Below, one piece after another: positions 1-10,916 of a DNA stretch of 64,000 nt. The position numbers were made by a program, and so were the translations under genes. The stretch covers positions 6,299,702 through 6,363,701 of the forward strand of contig JAGTTD010000019.1 in NCBI GenBank assembly GCA_018398585.1, in the 5' to 3' direction. Numbering within the stretch: position 1 is the stretch's first letter; every line of letters begins with the position of its first letter. The notes under the pieces were generated by a model, which worked only from the letters and a program-made list of their open reading frames with translations, did no database searches and was not told where the DNA came from. This DNA is from Simmondsia chinensis (Eukaryota; Streptophyta; Magnoliopsida; Caryophyllales; Simmondsiaceae).

Positions 1-396
1 GTTTTCATCATCATTCATCAACATTGATGGTGCGGTATATATAGCAAAACAAGTGAAAAAAGACATCCCAAAAGCATATCAAAAAAGGGGTGCAAAACCC
101 AGGAAGTTAACGTACGAAACTGGGCGAAAAACTGCCCCTGTGTGTCGACACACAGTTCAGCAGTCCCGGTTCTGTTGATCTGTGTGTCAACACACGGGTC
201 CTGTGTGTCGACACACACCTCTGCATCCCTGTTTCTGTAAAAATGTGTGTCGACACACAACCCTGTGTGTCGACACACATCCCAATACACTTCAAAACAT
301 ATCAAAACACATCAAACCACTTAGAACACACATTTGGGACCAACTTCAAAACACTTCTTCACAAATTTCATTACATAATTTGAAAATACATCAACA
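1..396 (-). mobile_element. LTR fragment with palindromic minisatellite
   Basis: This looks like part of an LTR cut by the window edge. Its right end reads TGAAAATACATCAACA, the same terminus as the LTRs of the copia element at 3674-10013. Its centre holds the same TGTGTGTCGACACACA palindromes. The rest is clearly diverged from those LTRs. Orientation is inferred from the shared terminus. No coding sequence is present; the open frames here are by-products of the repeat. Confidence 0.55.
138..280. repeat. TGTGTCGACACACA palindrome array 1
   Basis: Several copies of the self-complementary unit TGTGTGTCGACACACA, some with one or two changes, are separated by 15-30 bp of unique sequence. Each has a central GTCGAC. 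The same unit recurs at 4098-4500, 9535-9885 and 10569-10668. Confidence 0.8.
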
Positions 397-903
397 TGGT
401 GGTCGGGGGCGTACCGCGTGGGTCAGGCGGTACCGTGGTGGTCGGAGGCGTACCGCATGGTTCGAGTCGAGCGGTAACTGCGAGAGCTGGGCGGCACCGA
501 CGCGGGTGAGGCGGTGAGAAGAGAGAGGACGTGTGAGGGAGAGAGATCCGTTGGGTAAAGGGGAAATTTTTACTTTATTTTTATTATTTTTTTTCCTTTT
601 CCTTTCCCTTTTCTTTTCATTTTTTATTATTATTACTACTACTACTACATATATACATACTTCAATTATTTTAGTATTATTAGAGAATACCTTAATGATA
701 AGTAATCCCTTAACTTAATTATATTTCAATACCTATCCTAACTTAACTAGACTGGATGTTTAATCCTTTTAATTCATTAATTTATTTATTCCAATCAGAA
801 TAGTAGTGGTTTTAATATTATTATAATACCTAACCTAGTTCAATTATCCCCGATTTCACATACTATATTACCTCGTCCAATTTAAATAAACTGGGTATTA
901 CAC
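397..903. other. LTR-like non-coding DNA
   Basis: No gene is visible. A GC-rich stretch with repeated GGTGGTCGGGGGCGTACCGC-like units (397-520) gives way to pyrimidine- and AT-rich DNA that ends in CTGGGTATTACA near 901. That ending resembles the 3' end of some plant gypsy LTRs, but no partner LTR or TSD was found. Confidence 0.3.
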
Positions 904-1003
904 ACAAGCTCTATACTGCGGATCAACTTCTCAGGTTAGGGGTCCTCGGAAACAACCTCTCTTCAGGGTGGCCCCCTGAAGGGCATCACTGCAGTTTAAG
1001 GAG
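904..1003 (+). mobile_element. SINE remnant (3' half, degraded)
   Basis: The segment CTCGGAAACAACCTCTCTTCAG and the following CCCTGAAGGG match the body of the SINE family seen at 18636, 20076, 34553, 40942 and 47167. The 5S-like head and the TTG tail are absent, so this is a degraded partial copy. Confidence 0.5.
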
Positions 1004-1480
1004 CCCCATTTTTTTTTACACCATTTTTTATTATTTTAATAGTTAATATCGTGTATAATATTTTAATTATTTCAAGATAAAATATAAAAATACACTAGAA
1101 ACAAATATAATATAAAAAATAAATAACTATATTGAGAGAAAAAATTGAAATTATGAAAATTAAGTTATATATTGATAAAAAATAATGTAATATGAATAAG
1201 TAAGTTAAAAAAAATTCTCAAGTTCAATATAAAAAAATTTATTAATATTTAAAATATATATTTAAATAAAATTTAATATATTTTATTAATTAAAAATAAT
1301 TCAAAAAAATATAAATTTAATTAAGAAATTATAAAAAAGTATAAATGGGATTTTAAATATTTTGGGCCCCCATTGAAGATAGTCTAAGAGACTTATTCCT
1401 CGGCTTGTCAACCAATATTTTACAGGGAAGATAAAAAGGAAATGAAGAATGAACACTTTTTAAATGGCATATTGCCAGCG
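1004..1480. other. AT-rich intergenic DNA upstream of IPT
   Basis: Very AT-rich sequence. It is loosely bracketed by GGAGCCCC near 1000 and GGGCCCCC near 1364, which might be ends of a degraded transposon. No gene or clear TSD is visible. Confidence 0.3.
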
Positions 1481-1481
1481 C

Positions 1482-1489
1482 CTATAAAT
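1482..1489 (+). promoter_or_regulatory. Possible TATA box of the IPT gene
   Basis: CCTATAAATTACC lies about 510 bp upstream of the IPT start codon and is followed by a pyrimidine-rich leader. A long leader would contain upstream ATGs (for example at 1795, opening an 82-codon frame that overlaps the IPT start out of frame). Either translation is restrained, or a leader intron or a nearer start site is used. Confidence 0.35.
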
Positions 1490-1997
1490 TACCTACCCCG
1501 GCCTTAGTTTTTCTGCAGAAGTAACTAGATATCGAGGACAAATACCTGCCTTGAGTCATTATCTTTATGTAAAGCCCACAAAGCCTCCCTTCCATCAAGA
1601 AAAACACAAATTTCTCTATCAAGTCAGTTTCTTTTATTACTGTGAATACACCCGCTCATAAGAAGTTCTTCGGTTATGCGGCTCTTAAATTAGGAGTGAA
1701 ACACAGTTTTGCATCTACCTCCAAGCCACCTAGCTTCCAGTAGCCTTCCTTGAACCTGTTCCAGCTGTGCTCTTGAGCCATACATTTCTTACGATTGTGT
1801 ATTTCTGTCTTCCAATTGCCGTGTCTACAACAGAAAAGGTATCGTGATTCAATAAAACATAGGAGAAACTTTATTACATGCATGACTGAGTTATCAATCT
1901 TCCCACCATCACATATCACACGCTCTTCTTTTGGTATACTCGCTGTCCTGCTATTCATAACCTTTTGTGCCATACATATTTGTAGGGCACCTGCAAC

Positions 1998-3146
1998 ATG
2001 GATATTTCCTCAACAATCTGCAAGCAAACACAACCTTTTGTAAGTTTCCCCGGGAAGCTAAATAGGAACTCCTTAAACTTTCGACATCACAGGGATAAAG
2101 TGGTGATCGTAATGGGAGCAACAGGGACAGGGAAATCAAAACTCTCTATTGACTTAGCCACTCATTTTCCAGCTGAAATAGTGAACTCTGACAAAATACA
2201 GGTGTATAAGGGGCTTGATGTAGTCACAAACAAAGTGACAGTTGATGAGTGCAGGGGAGTTCCCCATCACCTATTAGGGGTAATTGATCCTGATGCTGAC
2301 TTTACAGCGATTGATTTTCGCCATCATGCGACACTCGCAATAGAATCGATCGTTGAACGGGACAGAGTGCCCATCATAGCAGGTGGGTCAAACTCATTCA
2401 TTCAATCTCTTGTGAATGAAGACCCCTACTTTGCAGCAAGATATGATTGCTGCTTCCTTTGGGTCGACGTATCTCTACCTGTCCTCAAATCGTTTGTATC
2501 AGAAAGAGTTGATAGGATGCTCAAAGCAGGGTTGATCAATGAAGTGAGAGGGATATTTGATCCAATGGCTGATTACGCGCGAGGACTAAGGCGTGCAATC
2601 GGGGTTCCTGAAATGGACTTATTCTTGCGTGCTGAAGGAATTTTAGATGAAGAGACCTCAGCCAAACTCCTCAATGAAGCCATTGATGAAATCAAACACA
2701 ACACTTTGAAACTGGCATGCCGCCAGCTGCACAAGATTCACCGACTACAGAACTTCTGGGGTTGGAATCTGCACTGTATTGATGCTACAGAGGCATTTCT
2801 GAAGCAGGGGGAAGAAGCTAACAAAGCATGGGAGAAAATTGTGGTAGACCCAAGCACTAAAATAGTGGAGCAATTCCTTTATGATGATCCTCAGATGGCA
2901 ACCATCTCACCATCAGCTAGTCCAGCCGTACTCACAAGAACCATACCCTTGGCAGCTGTGGCAGCTGCTATTCACCAGTTGAAGGAATCCAAAACTAACA
3001 CCTGCAATAATAACTATGGTTTTGTTACTGCTAAGCAGCACATCGCTGCAAGGCAAAGAGATATTTGTTTTTCCTCACGGTTTTCTTCCCTCTTCCCCTT
3101 TTCATGTTACAGTATTAGGAAAAGCAAAAAGATAAAAGATAAATAA
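1998..3146 (+). CDS. IPT: Adenylate isopentenyltransferase (cytokinin synthase)
   Basis: This enzyme transfers the isopentenyl group of DMAPP to ATP/ADP, the first committed step of cytokinin synthesis; plant members are often plastidial. It is a single exon of 382 codons, and plant IPTs of this class are typically intronless. Residues 40-47 are the P-loop GATGTGKS. They are followed by NSDKIQVYKGLD (about 63-74) with the conserved Asp and Gln, then VPHHLLG (about 88-94), the IIAGGSNS segment (126-133) and CCFLWVD (151-157). The roughly 35 residues before the core could be a transit peptide. The chosen ATG gives a natural N terminus. The core resembles the IPT3/IPT5 type. After the AAVAAAI segment (about residue 320) comes a Lys/Ser/Phe-rich tail of about 60 residues that looks longer than usual, so the natural stop may have been lost. 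Frame and motifs are intact, so it is probably functional. Confidence 0.93.
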   Translation: MDISSTICKQTQPFVSFPGKLNRNSLNFRHHRDKVVIVMGATGTGKSKLSIDLATHFPAEIVNSDKIQVYKGLDVVTNKVTVDECRGVPHHLLGVIDPDADFTAIDFRHHATLAIESIVERDRVPIIAGGSNSFIQSLVNEDPYFAARYDCCFLWVDVSLPVLKSFVSERVDRMLKAGLINEVRGIFDPMADYARGLRRAIGVPEMDLFLRAEGILDEETSAKLLNEAIDEIKHNTLKLACRQLHKIHRLQNFWGWNLHCIDATEAFLKQGEEANKAWEKIVVDPSTKIVEQFLYDDPQMATISPSASPAVLTRTIPLAAVAAAIHQLKESKTNTCNNNYGFVTAKQHIAARQRDICFSSRFSSLFPFSCYSIRKSKKIKDK

Positions 3147-3668
3147 ATAAGAAAAAAGTAAATATGAACACAGAGACATCACTGTCAAGCCGTTAAGAGG
3201 ATATACGGCTTAACCGTTTGGGAGAGTCTTAGAAATCACTGCTTTGGCTGGCGGCTGTAAGCTGCACATGAGCTTTTTTCCATACAACAGTGCACAAACG
3301 TGGAGGCTTGAAGGGCTCCACTTTATGATCTGAGAATAATGAAATAACTGCGTCCCTCCACCAACCACTTAAAAGAACCAAAAAGTGGAATCCACAACCA
3401 CATGTGATAGCGAGCTGCGGTTTTCTCTCTTTTTTTTTTAGTATGCCATCTCAACCCACTCCTTGTCTTTTTTTTTTTTTTTCTTAAAAGAATGTGTGCC
3501 ATTTTTCTTTATTTATACATATTGTGTATTTTATTCATCTGACAGCTACTTCGGTTTGGTACAAATATGAATAGAGTAAAATGTTTTATATAGAATCAAA
3601 TATTTCCCACTGTAAGGTAGAATTTCAGGAGTTACATTCCCAATACTACTATTCAAAATCTTAAGTCA
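3147..3668. other. IPT 3' flank
   Basis: This contains AATAAATAA directly after the stop, GAATAATGAAATAA near 3333 and T-runs. These are plausible 3'UTR and polyadenylation signals. No gene is visible. It ends at the TSD of the copia element, about 0.5 kb from the IPT stop codon. Confidence 0.5.
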
Positions 3669-3673
3669 TTGTG

Positions 3674-4627
3674 CGTTAGAAAAATTCAGAAAATACTTGC
3701 AAAAACCTTGCAACCGGATATCCAAACGATCTCAGGTGTTGAGGCGTATGATCACTATCCTTAAAGCTTATTTCGGTATACGAAATATTCTCGGGGATAC
3801 AACAACTACCAAAATATGGAGTGAAGAAGTGTATGAGGAGAGATTGATAAAGATGTCTAGAGATTGGCCTGAATTTTGAGAACACACCCTTTGAAATTCT
3901 CACAAAGAACACAAGAACCAAGAAGATGTCTTTCAACTTTCTTTCTTGTGATTTTACTCTACAAATTCATATGTTTTCTTTTTCTTCAATGAGTGGGGAG
4001 ACTATCTGTATATAATGTCTTAAGAATGTCCCAAAACCAAGAGCCTAAACATATAAAAGAACTGGGAAGAAACCGCGCAGAAAACCGTTAAAACCGACCT
4101 GTGTGTCGAAGTTGAGTGTCGACACACAGGTCGACACACAGCTTTCTGTAAGCCTATATGTCGATGCTGTGTGTCGACACACAGGTCGACACACGGGCTT
4201 ACTGTAAGCCTGTGTGTCGACACACAATTTCTGTGTGTCGACACACAGGTTTCCTACGTGCGCTACTGAAATGGGCTGTGTGTCGAAGTTGAGTGTCGAC
4301 ACACAGGTCGACACACGGGTTTACTGTAAGCCTGTGTGTCGACACACAATTTCTGTGTGTCGACACACAGGTTTCCTCCGTGCGCTACTGAAATGGGCTG
4401 TGTGTCGACACACGGGCCATGTGTGTCGACACACAGCTATCTCCCCTGCGTTCTGAAGGATTTTGTGTCGACACATATGGCCCATGTGGCGACACACACT
4501 CCCAATAATGCTCTAATCACTCATACAAGTATCGGGAAAATCTCAAATACATCTTATATATATATAAACAACATTTAACACACATATATACATATTATAC
4601 AACAAATATTTTGAAAATACATCAACA
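3674..4627 (-). repeat. 3' LTR of copia element 1
   Basis: 954 bp. On the element strand it runs TGTTGATGTATTTTC to TTTTTCTAACG; the last base differs from the CA ending of the partner LTR. It is about 50 bp longer than the other LTR because the palindromic minisatellite has more units. A TATA-like ATTATATACA lies near 4008-4017 on the element strand. Confidence 0.9.
4098..4500. repeat. TGTGTCGACACACA palindrome array 2
   Basis: At least ten TGTGTGTCGACACACA-type palindromes. They form a higher-order duplication of about 170 bp: the segment GTGTGTCGAAGTTGAGTGTC near 4100 recurs near 4275 with the same following sequence. This array accounts for most of the length difference between the two LTRs. 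Confidence 0.85.
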
Positions 4628-4643
4628 ATCCCCCACCATTTTC
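4628..4643 (-). promoter_or_regulatory. Polypurine tract of copia element 1
   Basis: On the element strand, AAAATGGTGGGGGAT lies immediately before the LTR start TGTTGATG. This is the normal plus-strand priming site and confirms the minus orientation. Confidence 0.75.
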
Positions 4644-5193
4644 AAAATACAACCAATCTCAAAGTGACATCTCGTTTAAAGGAGGCCTTATTGTGCATCA
4701 ATGAGGGTGTCTCACGATTGAACCCCAGCTAGTGAAAAGACCATACAGTTAATCGGATCGAAAATGGTAGACCAAGCTTTGAACCATACAACCCATTTGA
4801 CTAACCGACTATCTAATCACGCACAAGGCGTACTCCCCGTACACACCCTACACCTCCCAGATCGACATATTTATGGCCTTGTGTCCTGTACCCTTCGTGA
4901 GTGTTTCAGGGCCAAACCCTTGTCAAAAATCACCCCTTTGAAGCGGCCAAACTTCAACACTCACTAAGGTGGACCTCATTGATCATGCCCCTGCGATGCG
5001 ACATTCAATAAGTTCTAAAACCAGGTCCATTAAGAGCATTTGCTCATCCTTTTATAATCACTAACGCAGGTATCAAGCACTTCACACTCGGGATGGAAAC
5101 AAACTCATTTAGTGCTTGCAGTCACACAGATGACAAGTCTCTCTCATTGAACCCCAGACCTAGCGTCATACTAGGCGTCGAGTTGAGGGCCTA

Positions 5194-5879
5194 TCATGGG
5201 CGACTAATTATGACAGGTTTCAACCCCATCCCTTCATTTGTTTTCAAAACCAAATCTCTAGCCAGGCCTTTAGTAAACGGATCCGCTAGATTCTGACAGG
5301 TTCTCACGAAGTCCACAGTGATAACACCTTCCCGAATAAGGTGTCTCACCATACTATGTCTCACACCAATGTGTCTGGACTTCCCATTATACACTTCACT
5401 GTATGCTTTAGAAAGCGTAGCCTGACTATCACAATGGATAGAAATAGGAGAAATCGGCTTCGGCCACAAAGGTATCTCATACAAGAGATCCTTTAACCAC
5501 TCGGCTTCTTTAGCCGCAGAAGCAAGAGCTATAAACTCCGCGCCATTGTAGAGTCAGATATGCAAGTTTGTTTCTTGGAACCCCAAGAAACCGCACCCCC
5601 ACCAAACAGGAATACCCATCCACTCGTGGATGCATGATCCTCCACATCGAAGATCCAACTTGCATCAGTATATCCTTCCAAAATAGGAGAATACCCAACA
5701 TAATTGAGACCATAATCCATAGTCTTCTTTAGGTACTTCAGTACCCGATGCACTAAATTCCAGTGCAACCTACTCGCTTTGCTGGTATACCTACTCAGCT
5801 TTCCAACAGCAAAGGCAATATCAGGCCTAGTGCTTGTCATGGCATACATGAGACAGCCAATAGCTCGAGCGTACTCCAA
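5194..5879 (-). pseudogene. Copia element 1 RNase H region (broken)
   Basis: This holds the end of the copia RT and the RNase H. The upstream piece (5529-5879) begins ARAIGCLMYAMTSTRPD and includes the YTDASW motif. After a break near 5500, the downstream piece (5194-5484) contains HCDSQATLSKAYSEVYNGKS and ADPFTKGL, the usual copia C terminus. The two pieces are in different frames, so this part of pol is non-functional. Confidence 0.85.
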
Positions 5880-6002
5880 TTATGCCCACTGGAGCACCCC
5901 CATTCGGTACTAATTTCACACTAGGATCCATTGGTGTGGATATCGGTGCACAGTCAAAGAAATGGAACCTTTTCAACACCTTTTCGATATAGTGAGACTG
6001 TG

Positions 6003-8531
6003 TCAAGGAAATGGAATCACCTCCGCCTCACCCATGTCTTTCATAGCAAAGTTTTCAGAGAGAAACAGTTTAGTTCTCTCTACTTGTTCCATATCAGTAC
6101 CGAAAATCAGTATGTCATCGACATACAAACATATAATGACCCATTTGCCATTATCAAACTTGCTATAGACACATTTATCTGATTCGTTTATAACGAATCC
6201 GTTATTCAATACAACCTGATCAAATTTTTGGTGCCATTGCTTCGGAGCTTGTTTTAGCCCATACAGAGAACGTATGATTTTACACACTTTTCTCTCTTGG
6301 CCCGGAACAACAAACCCTTCTGGTTGTTCCATGTATACTTCCTCCTCTAGCTCACCATTCAGGAATGCCGTTTTGACATCCATTTGGTGTATCACTAGTT
6401 TAAAAATGGAGGCAAGAGCAATAAGTACCCTTATCGTCGATATCCTTGCCACTGGGGCATAGGTATCAAAGTAATCCAGCCCATGTCTTTGGGTGAATCC
6501 TTTAGCCACCAATCGGGCTTTAAATTTGTCAATTGATCCATCGACTTTCATCTTCTTTTTGAAGATCCATTTGCACCCGATGGGTTTACTTCCTCGTGGA
6601 AGGTCTACAAGAATCCAGGTATTATTACCTAAAATGGAATCCATTTCATCGTTTACAGCCTCTTTCCAAAACGAGGCATCATGAGACCTCATCGCCTCAT
6701 CAAACGTCATGGGATCAGCTTCTATGACACAACAATATGGAACCACTTGGTCCACATCGTTCCTCGAACCTTCTACCAAATACGTGTAGAAGTCCGAACC
6801 GAAGGATTTTTCCTTCCTTGCTCTCTTACTCCTTCGGAGTTCTAGAGCACTATCAGGGAAATTCTCCCTCTCATGACAAACAATGTCATTAGACACTTGC
6901 GTGTCAATTTGAACCGGTACATAATCCCTCGGTCTAGGGATAGAAGTAAACCGATTCTCATCAAATATTGCATCTCTCGATTCTATTATCGTATTCACGT
7001 TGATATAATCATTAGGTTCAACAATATAGAACCGATATGCCTTACTATGAGACGCATAACCCACAAAAATGCAATCAATGCCTTTTTCACCTAATTTTTT
7101 CCGTTTAGGATCAAGGACCCTAACAACTGCCCTACACCCCCACACTTTTAGGTAATATAAATTAGGGGCTCGTTTGTTCCACAACTCATATGGAGTTATT
7201 TTATTTCTCTTGTTTGGAACTCTATTTAATACGTGACAGGCCGTTAACATAGCCTCACCCCAAAATCCATCACTGAGACTGGAATAAGATAACATGGAAT
7301 TAACCATCTCAGTTAGAGTCCGGTTTTTCCTCTCAGCCACGCCATTTTGTTGTGGCGTATAAGGTGCAGTTATTTCATGTATTATTCCCATGGATTCAAA
7401 ATATTTAGGATCGTAGTATTCGCCACCACGATCCGACCTTAAACGCTTGAGGAAGGTTTCACAGTGTAATTCAGATTCTGCTTTATATGCTTTAAACCTA
7501 TCAAGCGAGTCGTCTTTGTTACTTATCAAATAAACATAACAAAATCTTGAATAATCATCGATAAATGTAACAAAGTAATTCTTTCCACCCAAACTCGGTG
7601 TTCGCTTGAAATCACATAAGTCACTATGGACTAGATCAAGTAGATTAGTTTCTCTTTGCATAGAAGGAAATGGAGATTTCGTTATTTTTGTTAGCATATA
7701 AGTCTTGCACTTGTCAACAACTTTATCTATGTGAGGAATCAACGAAGAATTATCCATTTCATGTAATCTACGAAAATTCACATGACCTAGTCTATAATGC
7801 CATAAAAACGACGAATCAAGCATATAAACAGAATCAACGATCTTATTATTAACATTTAGTTTAAACATACCATTACATAGGTATCCTTTCCCAACAAATA
7901 CACCACCCTTTGACAAAATAAACTTGTCGGCCTCGAAGACCAACTTGAACCCAAACCTATTCAATAGGCCACCCGATATAAGATTCTTCTTAACATCAGG
8001 AGCGAAGCATACATCGGTTAAAGTAAGGGTTTTTCCGAATGTGAAAAGTAAGTCAATATTTCCCTTCCCTTTAACCGGTACCGACGCCCCATTTCCCATG
8101 AACAATTCAGTTCCGTTGTCCATGGGCTCAAAAGTGGAGAAGAACCCCCTATCCTTACATACATGCTTCGTGGCCCCCGAGTCAATCCACCAAGAATTAT
8201 CACTCTCGATTAGATTGACTTCCGAAATCATCGCCACGAACCTCTCGTTCGAATTTTTAGTGCGATGCTCAAGCCCCTTGCCTTTGTTCTTTTTAAGGCG
8301 ATAACAGTCTTTTCGCATATGACCGGGCTTCTGACACTCCCAACAAACAACTTTCAGCCTCTTGTGCTTATTGTTCTTTTGGAAGTGTCCGGTTCTCTTT
8401 GGACCCTTACTAGATTGGCCTTCCTCTGCGACGTTGATTTTACCAACATCACTCTGGCGGTCTTTGTTGTCATCTTGCACCCTGTAACCTTCCTCAATAT
8501 GTAAATGCTTAGCGAGTTCCTCAATTGACAT
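6003..8531 (-). pseudogene. Copia element 1 pol: zinc knuckle, protease, integrase, RT
   Basis: 842 codons. In order: CCHC knuckle CWECQKPGHMRKDC (about 63-76), aspartic protease WIDSGATKHV (catalytic Asp about 117), GAG-pre-integrase WHYRLGH, integrase core with VHSDL, FIDDYSR and SDRGGEYYD, and RT with LDYFDTYAPVARIST, DVKTAFLNGELEEEVYM and the catalytic YVDD (about 803-806). The second Cys of the integrase HHCC finger appears to be Tyr (CKTY). The frame stops at MGEAEVIPFP, where the protein should continue, so sequence was deleted near 6000. The reading frame is continuous with the upstream gag apart from one TAG. Confidence 0.93.
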
Positions 8532-8537
8532 AACCTC

Positions 8538-9008
8538 CTACTTATGTTTTAAATTTTTCTTTACATCTTTCCAAGAGGGAGGAAGTTTGTCAATTAAGGA
8601 AGAAACAACGATTGTGTCGTCCATATTCATGTTATGTTGTTTAAAATTATTTAATATACGTTCTATTTCATGGAATTGCTCCATGACAGGACGACCATCA
8701 ATCATCTTATAATTATTAAATTGACTAACTAGGAATTTTTTGCTTGTTGCATCCTCGGCCATGTAACGAGCCTCAAGTGCGTCCCATAGTTGCTTCGCGG
8801 TTGACATGTTAGAGTAAATGTCAAACAAGGCATCGGTCATCCCATTCAAGATGTGCCCTCTACAAATGTAATCATCGTTTTCCCACTTCAGTCTTGCCCT
8901 TTGCTCCGCCAGCGTTTCTTCCTCCTCAGAAACGGGGGATGGAGACGGTGTATTCAGGACATACACCACATTCAGCGTTGTTATGAGAAATGCATCTTCC
9001 TCTGCCAC
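8538..9008 (-). pseudogene. Copia element 1 gag
   Basis: 156 codons with the UBN2-type copia gag core: WDALEARYMAEDATSKKFLV, MIDGRPVMEQFHEIERIL and PPSWKDVKKNLKHK. The TAG at 8535-8537 is in frame with pol, so gag and pol are one frame interrupted by a single amber codon. Related gag-pol genes read straight through here, so the TAG is more likely a mutation than a programmed stop. Confidence 0.88.
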
Positions 9009-9111
9009 CGTCGAAAATTTCCCCCATCAAACCGGTCCAATTTCACAAAATTGGATGTCATCCCCTTAGTGATGAAGCCATAACCCAAACCAAAAAGTTA
9101 AGCCTTAAGAT

Positions 9112-10013
9112 TGTTAGAAAAATTCAGAAAATACTTGCAAAAACCTTGCAACCGGGTATCCAAACGATCTCAGGTGTTGAGGCGTGTGATCACTATCCTC
9201 AAGGCTTATTTCGGTATACGAAATATCCTCGGGGATACAACAACTACCAAAATATAGAGTGAAGAAGTGTATGGGGAGAGATTGATAAAGATGTCTAGAG
9301 ATTGGCCTGATTTTTGAGAACACACCCTTTGAAATTCTCACAAAGAACACAAGAACCAAGAAGATGTTCTTCAACTTTCTTTCTTGTGATTTTACTCTAC
9401 AAATTCATATGTTTTCTTTTTCTTCAATGAGTGGGGAGACTATTTGTATATAATGTCTTAAGAATGTCCCAAAACCAAGAGCCTAAACATATAAAAGAAC
9501 TGGGAAGAAACCGCGCAGAAAACCGTCAAAACCGACCTGTGTGTCGAAGTTGAGTGTCGACACACAGGTCAACACACAGCTTTCTGTAAGCCTGTGAGTC
9601 GATGCTGTGTGTCGACACACAATTTCTGTGTGTCGACACACAGGTTTCCTCCGTGCGCTACTGAAATGGGCTATGTGTCGAAGTTGAGTGTCGACACACA
9701 GCTTTCTGTAAGCCTGTGTGTCGATGCTGTGTGTCGACACATAGGTCGACACACAGGTTTTCTCCGTGCGCTACTGAAATGGGCTGTGTGTCGACACACG
9801 GGCCATGTGTGTTGACACACAGCTATCTCCCATGCGTTCTGAAGGATTTTGTGTCGACACATATGGCCCATGTGTCGACACACACTCCCAATAATGCTCT
9901 AATCACTCATACAAGTATCGGGACAATCTCAAATACATCTTATATACATATAAACAACATTTAACACACATATATACATATTATACAACAAATATTTTGA
10001 AAATACATCAACA
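9112..10013 (-). repeat. 5' LTR of copia element 1
   Basis: 902 bp, plus-strand ends TGTTAGAAAAATTC and AAATACATCAACA. It is near-identical to the LTR at 3674-4627 apart from minisatellite copy number and scattered substitutions. Confidence 0.9.
9535..9885. repeat. TGTGTCGACACACA palindrome array 3
   Basis: The same palindromic unit as arrays 1 and 2, with fewer copies than the partner LTR. Some units have mutated centres (GTTGAC, GTCAAC). Confidence 0.85.
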
Positions 10014-10018
10014 TTGTG

Positions 10019-10523
10019 GTAGCAGATCTACTTCATTGATCAATATTTATCGTCACTGCCATACCGTAAAGTGAAAAACATTGTTGTGTGAGCACATAAT
10101 TCACAAGGAAACCATTTGCACGAATGAACTAATCACCGCCAATAAATTTATATACATGCACAATACATATAATTGAAGGAAATGCTTTGATTGAGCCTTG
10201 TTGCTTACTATCACACCAGCAATGTCCAAACAGCATTAGGAGATTGTTTCGTATAAAAGAATAGAAATATGAGAGTGAAAACTTCACTGACCATACATTC
10301 TTTGGGTAACTAAAATGGAGTGGAGAAGCAGGGATTTAAAACTAGAACCTCTGTCAAAGGGCCTCTATTTTAGAAGTGTTTTACCACTTAAGTCACCATA
10401 TGGGCTTTTTTTTCTAAATTTATTAGCAAAGCACACATACCAAGTGAGATCTAATCACCAACCCCAAACATAGAATACTTACCATGTGATACAATTAATC
10501 ATGCCAAAATTAAAACTTTTAAA
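10019..10523. other. Intergenic, nothing recognised
   Basis: AT-rich DNA with no gene, repeat border or RNA gene that I can identify. Confidence 0.4.
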
Positions 10524-10913
10524 TGTTGATGTATTTTCAAAATAAAGTGTCTTGGACTCCAGCAATGAATGTGTCAACACATAACTTGATCTATATTGTC
10601 ACAAACATACCAGTAAGGCTCACTAGATGGTGTGTGCCAACACACAGGGACAATGTGTCGACACACAACTTACAAAAAGTAATAAAACCCAAAGTTCTGT
10701 GTTGTTTTTACCCATTACTTGGCGTGTTTTTTTGCCGTTTGCAATGTGTTTTGGTATCCTTTTTGAAGATATGCGTCTCTTCCAAAAGACACTAATTATT
10801 CCAATAAAATAAAGATTCTAGATAAACTAAAATTCTAAATAAAATCAAAATTCATCCACAAATTTCTGTTTCTACGAGAATAATATTTTGAAATCATTCT
10901 ATGATCTCTATCA
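10524..10913 (-). repeat. Probable LTR of the left deleted gypsy element
   Basis: On the minus strand it begins TGATAGAGATCATAG just after a purine tract (CCGGGGAGAAT) and runs to GAAAATACATCAACA. It contains AATTAGTGTCTTTTGGAAGAGAC-like sequence and two or three TGTGTCGACACACA units (10569-10668). Its far end does not match the U5 end at 11687, so the element is chimeric or two elements overlap here. Confidence 0.5.
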
Positions 10914-10916
10914 ATT

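Larger units (their letters stand above)
3674..10013 (-). mobile_element. Full-length Ty1/copia retrotransposon, inactive
   Basis: Two LTRs (3674-4627 and 9112-10013) flank a minus-strand gag-pol with copia domain order: gag, protease, integrase, RT, RNase H. Perfect 5-bp TSDs TTGTG lie at 3669-3673 and 10014-10018. A polypurine tract borders the 3' LTR. No convincing tRNA primer site is seen beside the 5' LTR. The coding region has an in-frame TAG between gag and pol, a deletion or frameshift after the RT, and a break in RNase H, so this copy cannot make a complete polyprotein. Confidence 0.93.

Noticed and set aside
18..305. 95-codon minus-strand protein and similar Cys/His/Thr-rich frames at 4020-4578 and 9483-9964
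   Set aside because: These follow from the TGTGTCGACACACA repeat, which is open in several frames. The same peptides appear in both strands and in each LTR.
4098..4500. CRISPR-like array of regular repeats
   Set aside because: The repeats are palindromic minisatellite units inside a plant LTR with no uniform spacers and no cas genes.
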